Source: Akkermansia muciniphila (lineage in GTDB: Bacteria; Verrucomicrobiota; Verrucomicrobiia; Verrucomicrobiales; V1-33). Taken from it: a stretch of DNA of 6,593 nt. A model generated the notes under the pieces. That model had not been told where the DNA came from and did no database searches. It saw only the letters and a list, made by a program, of their open reading frames with translations. The stretch's first letter is position 1, and every line of letters begins with the position of its first letter. Made by a program: the position numbers and the translations under genes. Where the stretch lies: contig CALQKQ020000214.1 in NCBI GenBank assembly GCA_943331195.2, positions 1-6,593 on the forward strand, given 5' to 3'. Positions 4,720 through 6,593 of this stretch are shown piece by piece.

Positions 4720-6150
4720 ATGACCTCCCGCCGTTCCTTCCTCAAGAAAACCGGTGCCGCCAGCCTCGCCGCCGGCAGCCTCGGTTTCCCCTCCATCCTC
4801 CACGCCGAAAATAAAGGCGACAAACTCAAAATCGCCATGATCGGCGTCGGCGGCATCAGCGGCAGCCACGCCGGCATGATCAAGCAAGCCGGCGACATCG
4901 TCACGGCTTACGTCGACGTCGATACCACCAAGTACGGCAACTACGAAGCCAACAAAACCGACCCCAACTGGAAGGACGCCAAAGGCTTTCAGGATTACCG
5001 CAAAATGTTCGACCAAGTCGGCAAAACCTTTGACGCGGTCATGATCGGCGTCCCCGACCACCACCACTACCCCGCAACCGCCCTCGCCATGATGGCCGGC
5101 AAGCACTGCTACACCCAAAAGCCCCTCACCCACACCGTCTGGGAAGCCCGCCAACTCCTCCAAGCTGTCGAATCCAAAAAATTGGTGACCCAAATGGGCA
5201 ACCAAGGCCATGCCAACGACGGCAACCGCCGCATTTACGAATACGTCAACAGCGGCATCCTCGGCGACATCACCGAAATCCACTGCGTCTCCAACCGCCC
5301 CATCTGGCCCCAGGGCGGCCCTCGCCCCACCGGCAGCGACCCCATCCCCGCCGGCTTGGACTGGGACCTCTGGATCGGTGCCGCCCCCATGCGCGACTTC
5401 AAAAAGGATGTCTACCATCCCTTCGCCTGGCGCGGCTTCCTCGACTTCGGCGGCGGTGCCCTCGCCGACATGGCCTGCCACACCATGGACTCTATCTTCA
5501 TGTCCATGAACCCTGGCTACCCCACCTCCGTGGAAGTCCTCGAAATCAACGGCCAAAGCACCGACATGTTCCCCACCGGCGCCATCCTCCGCTGGACCTA
5601 CGGCCCCGGCAAACTCCCCAACGGCAAAGACCGCCCCGGCTTCACCGTCACCTGGTATGACGGCAAACTGAAAAACGAAAAAGGCGAAGACGCCCTCGCC
5701 CTCGAGCGCGTCGCCAAGGCCATCGGCGAAGACAAACTCCGCATGCCCGACGGCTCCCTCCAGAAAATCCCCACCAGCGGCAACGTCTACATCGGCACCA
5801 AGGAAAGCCTCCTCGTCACCGGCGACTACGGCGACCGCTCCCGCATCATCCCCGAAGCTAACATGCAGAAAATCGGCAACCCGCCCAAGCTGCTCGAGCG
5901 CTCCATCGGCCACTACGAAGAATGGCGTCAGGCCTGTCTCGGCAACAAGCCCTCCGACTTCCCCGGCTCCAACTTCCGCTACTCCGCCCCCTTCACCGAA
6001 ACCATCCACCTCGGCAACGTCGCCCAGCGCGTCGAAAAGGGCAAAAAGCTGCTCTGGGATGCCAAGGCCATGGCCTTCAGCAACAGCCCCGAAGCCAATC
6101 GCTTCATCTCTAAACCCTACCGCGCCGGCTGGGAATTCAAGATCAGCTGA
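4720..6150 (+). CDS. Tat-exported Gfo/Idh/MocA family oxidoreductase
   Basis: A 476-residue NAD(P)-dependent oxidoreductase exported by the twin-arginine pathway. The signal peptide opens with SRRSFLKK (3-10), has hydrophobic core TGAASLAAGSLGFPSIL, and likely cuts after HA (29). A Rossmann domain begins at LKIAMIGVGGISGSH (36-50), with the dinucleotide-binding glycines at 42, 44 and 48 and VDVD at 65-68. The family EKP motif appears as YTQKPLTH (131-138). This Gln variant is common in Planctomycetes/Verrucomicrobia members, and catalytic Lys134 is kept. LADMACHTMD (248-257) supplies the C-terminal domain's Asp/His active-site pair. Members act on sugars, inositols and their derivatives; the substrate here is unknown. 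Tat export implies folding with cofactor in the cytoplasm and action in the periplasm. It is monocistronic, divergent from the peptidase, and ends at a strong terminator. The start is fixed by the compact Tat signal, though no Shine-Dalgarno is visible. Confidence 0.93.
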   Translation: MTSRRSFLKKTGAASLAAGSLGFPSILHAENKGDKLKIAMIGVGGISGSHAGMIKQAGDIVTAYVDVDTTKYGNYEANKTDPNWKDAKGFQDYRKMFDQVGKTFDAVMIGVPDHHHYPATALAMMAGKHCYTQKPLTHTVWEARQLLQAVESKKLVTQMGNQGHANDGNRRIYEYVNSGILGDITEIHCVSNRPIWPQGGPRPTGSDPIPAGLDWDLWIGAAPMRDFKKDVYHPFAWRGFLDFGGGALADMACHTMDSIFMSMNPGYPTSVEVLEINGQSTDMFPTGAILRWTYGPGKLPNGKDRPGFTVTWYDGKLKNEKGEDALALERVAKAIGEDKLRMPDGSLQKIPTSGNVYIGTKESLLVTGDYGDRSRIIPEANMQKIGNPPKLLERSIGHYEEWRQACLGNKPSDFPGSNFRYSAPFTETIHLGNVAQRVEKGKKLLWDAKAMAFSNSPEANRFISKPYRAGWEFKIS

Positions 6151-6177
6151 ACTCACCCCCTCCCGCAGCTCACTCCA

Positions 6178-6212
6178 GGCGCTTCCCGGTCCCCCCGGGA
6201 AGCGCCTTTTTT
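6178..6212 (+). terminator. strong intrinsic terminator of the oxidoreductase gene
   Basis: GGCGCTTCCCGG (6178-6189) and CCGGGAAGCGCC (6195-6206) form a perfect 12-bp stem around loop TCCCC, followed at once by six T (6207-6212). It starts 27 bases after the oxidoreductase stop. Confidence 0.93.
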
Positions 6213-6593
6213 CATGCCCAGGCCCCATCTCCTCGCCGTCCATCCCCTCCCTCCATCCCCTTCCGCAGCACCTGCCGCGGATTATTGCGCGGATTCGTCA
6301 CTGGTTTTGCCTTATCCATCAATAAGCATTAGCATTAGTCTACCCCTCTGTTGATTCTAAGGCCCATAGGCAGCATTCCTGCATAGATCCTCATGCTCCT
6401 TAGGGCAAATTCACCTTACTAATCCGAATCCCCCCCCATCCCAGTCCTCTCAAATGTGAGAATAATACAGCTTGATTTATCTCCTTAGTGTTGGTTATGG
6501 TCACCCAAAGAATCCCCTCCTCCCGAGGGAATTTCCCCAACCTCCAGTTTCTGCCCGCCAGCTTCCTGCGGGCGAACTAGTCCCTCCTGACTC
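6213..6593. other. non-coding, less GC-rich right-hand end; no gene recognised
   Basis: About 380 bases with no convincing gene, tRNA or rRNA. Visible items: repeated GCGGATT (6280-6300 area), the tandem pair GCATTAGCATTAG (6327-6339), a small hairpin TCTCA-AATG-TGAGA (6448-6461), the palindrome GGGAATTTCCC (6527-6537), and a 6-bp stem GCCCGC/GCGGGC (6553-6558 with 6568-6573) without a T run. From about 6300 to 6510 it is clearly richer in A/T than the rest of the window, so it may hold the promoter of a gene beyond the edge. Confidence 0.5.

Noticed and set aside
3623..4723. A 366-codon plus-strand frame across the peptidase gene.
   Set aside because: It is antisense to the HEAGH peptidase, rich in Pro/Arg/His/Gln, and runs through the intergenic region with no family resemblance.
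4606..6243. A 545-codon open frame on the minus strand opposite the oxidoreductase gene.
   Set aside because: It is the antisense of a clear Tat/Gfo-Idh-MocA gene. Its Gly/Ala/Val/Asp-rich sequence has no domain and arises from C-ending codons on the other strand.

Overview
This high-GC bacterial window most likely comes from the Verrucomicrobiota or a related PVC lineage. That is inferred from gene content, not from a marker gene: a Tat-exported Gfo/Idh/MocA oxidoreductase of the type abundant in Planctomycetes and Verrucomicrobia, a YugP-type membrane zinc peptidase, a small lipoprotein-like cytochrome c beside an outer-membrane barrel, and no clear Shine-Dalgarno sequence before any of the five visible start codons. 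The + strand is strikingly C-rich whichever way the genes point: + strand genes favour C-ending codons and - strand genes favour G-ending codons. This suggests a strong replication-linked strand skew.

Layout, left to right. (1) 2-718 (+): C-terminal part of an ABC-F ATPase, open at the left edge, with a damaged NHLD segment after Walker B. (2) 719-836: a short gap with weak hairpins. (3) 2108 to 837 (-): a probable two-gene operon, an outer-membrane beta-barrel protein followed by a small monohaem cytochrome c lipoprotein. A long inverted repeat and a possible promoter lie upstream (2203-2252). (4) 2283-2433: a decayed copy of the first ~145 bp of the downstream nucleotidyltransferase gene plus a few bases of its leader. 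(5) 2442-2714: a palindrome-rich, tandem-repeat-bearing element bounded by 9-bp direct repeats. (6) 2869-3786 (+): an intact sugar-phosphate nucleotidyltransferase-like gene. (7) 3821-4507 (-): the zinc metallopeptidase, convergent with the nucleotidyltransferase. (8) 4720-6150 (+): the Gfo/Idh/MocA oxidoreductase, divergent from the peptidase and closed by a near-textbook intrinsic terminator. (9) 6213-6593: a less GC-rich stretch with no recognisable gene.

The genes look like separate housekeeping or accessory units, not one pathway. Only the barrel and cytochrome appear to form an operon. The least ordinary part is 2200-2870, where an operator-like repeat, a dead gene fragment and a structured repeat element sit in tandem. 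I see no CRISPR array, tRNA, rRNA, transposase or defence system. I found no clearly new multi-gene system.
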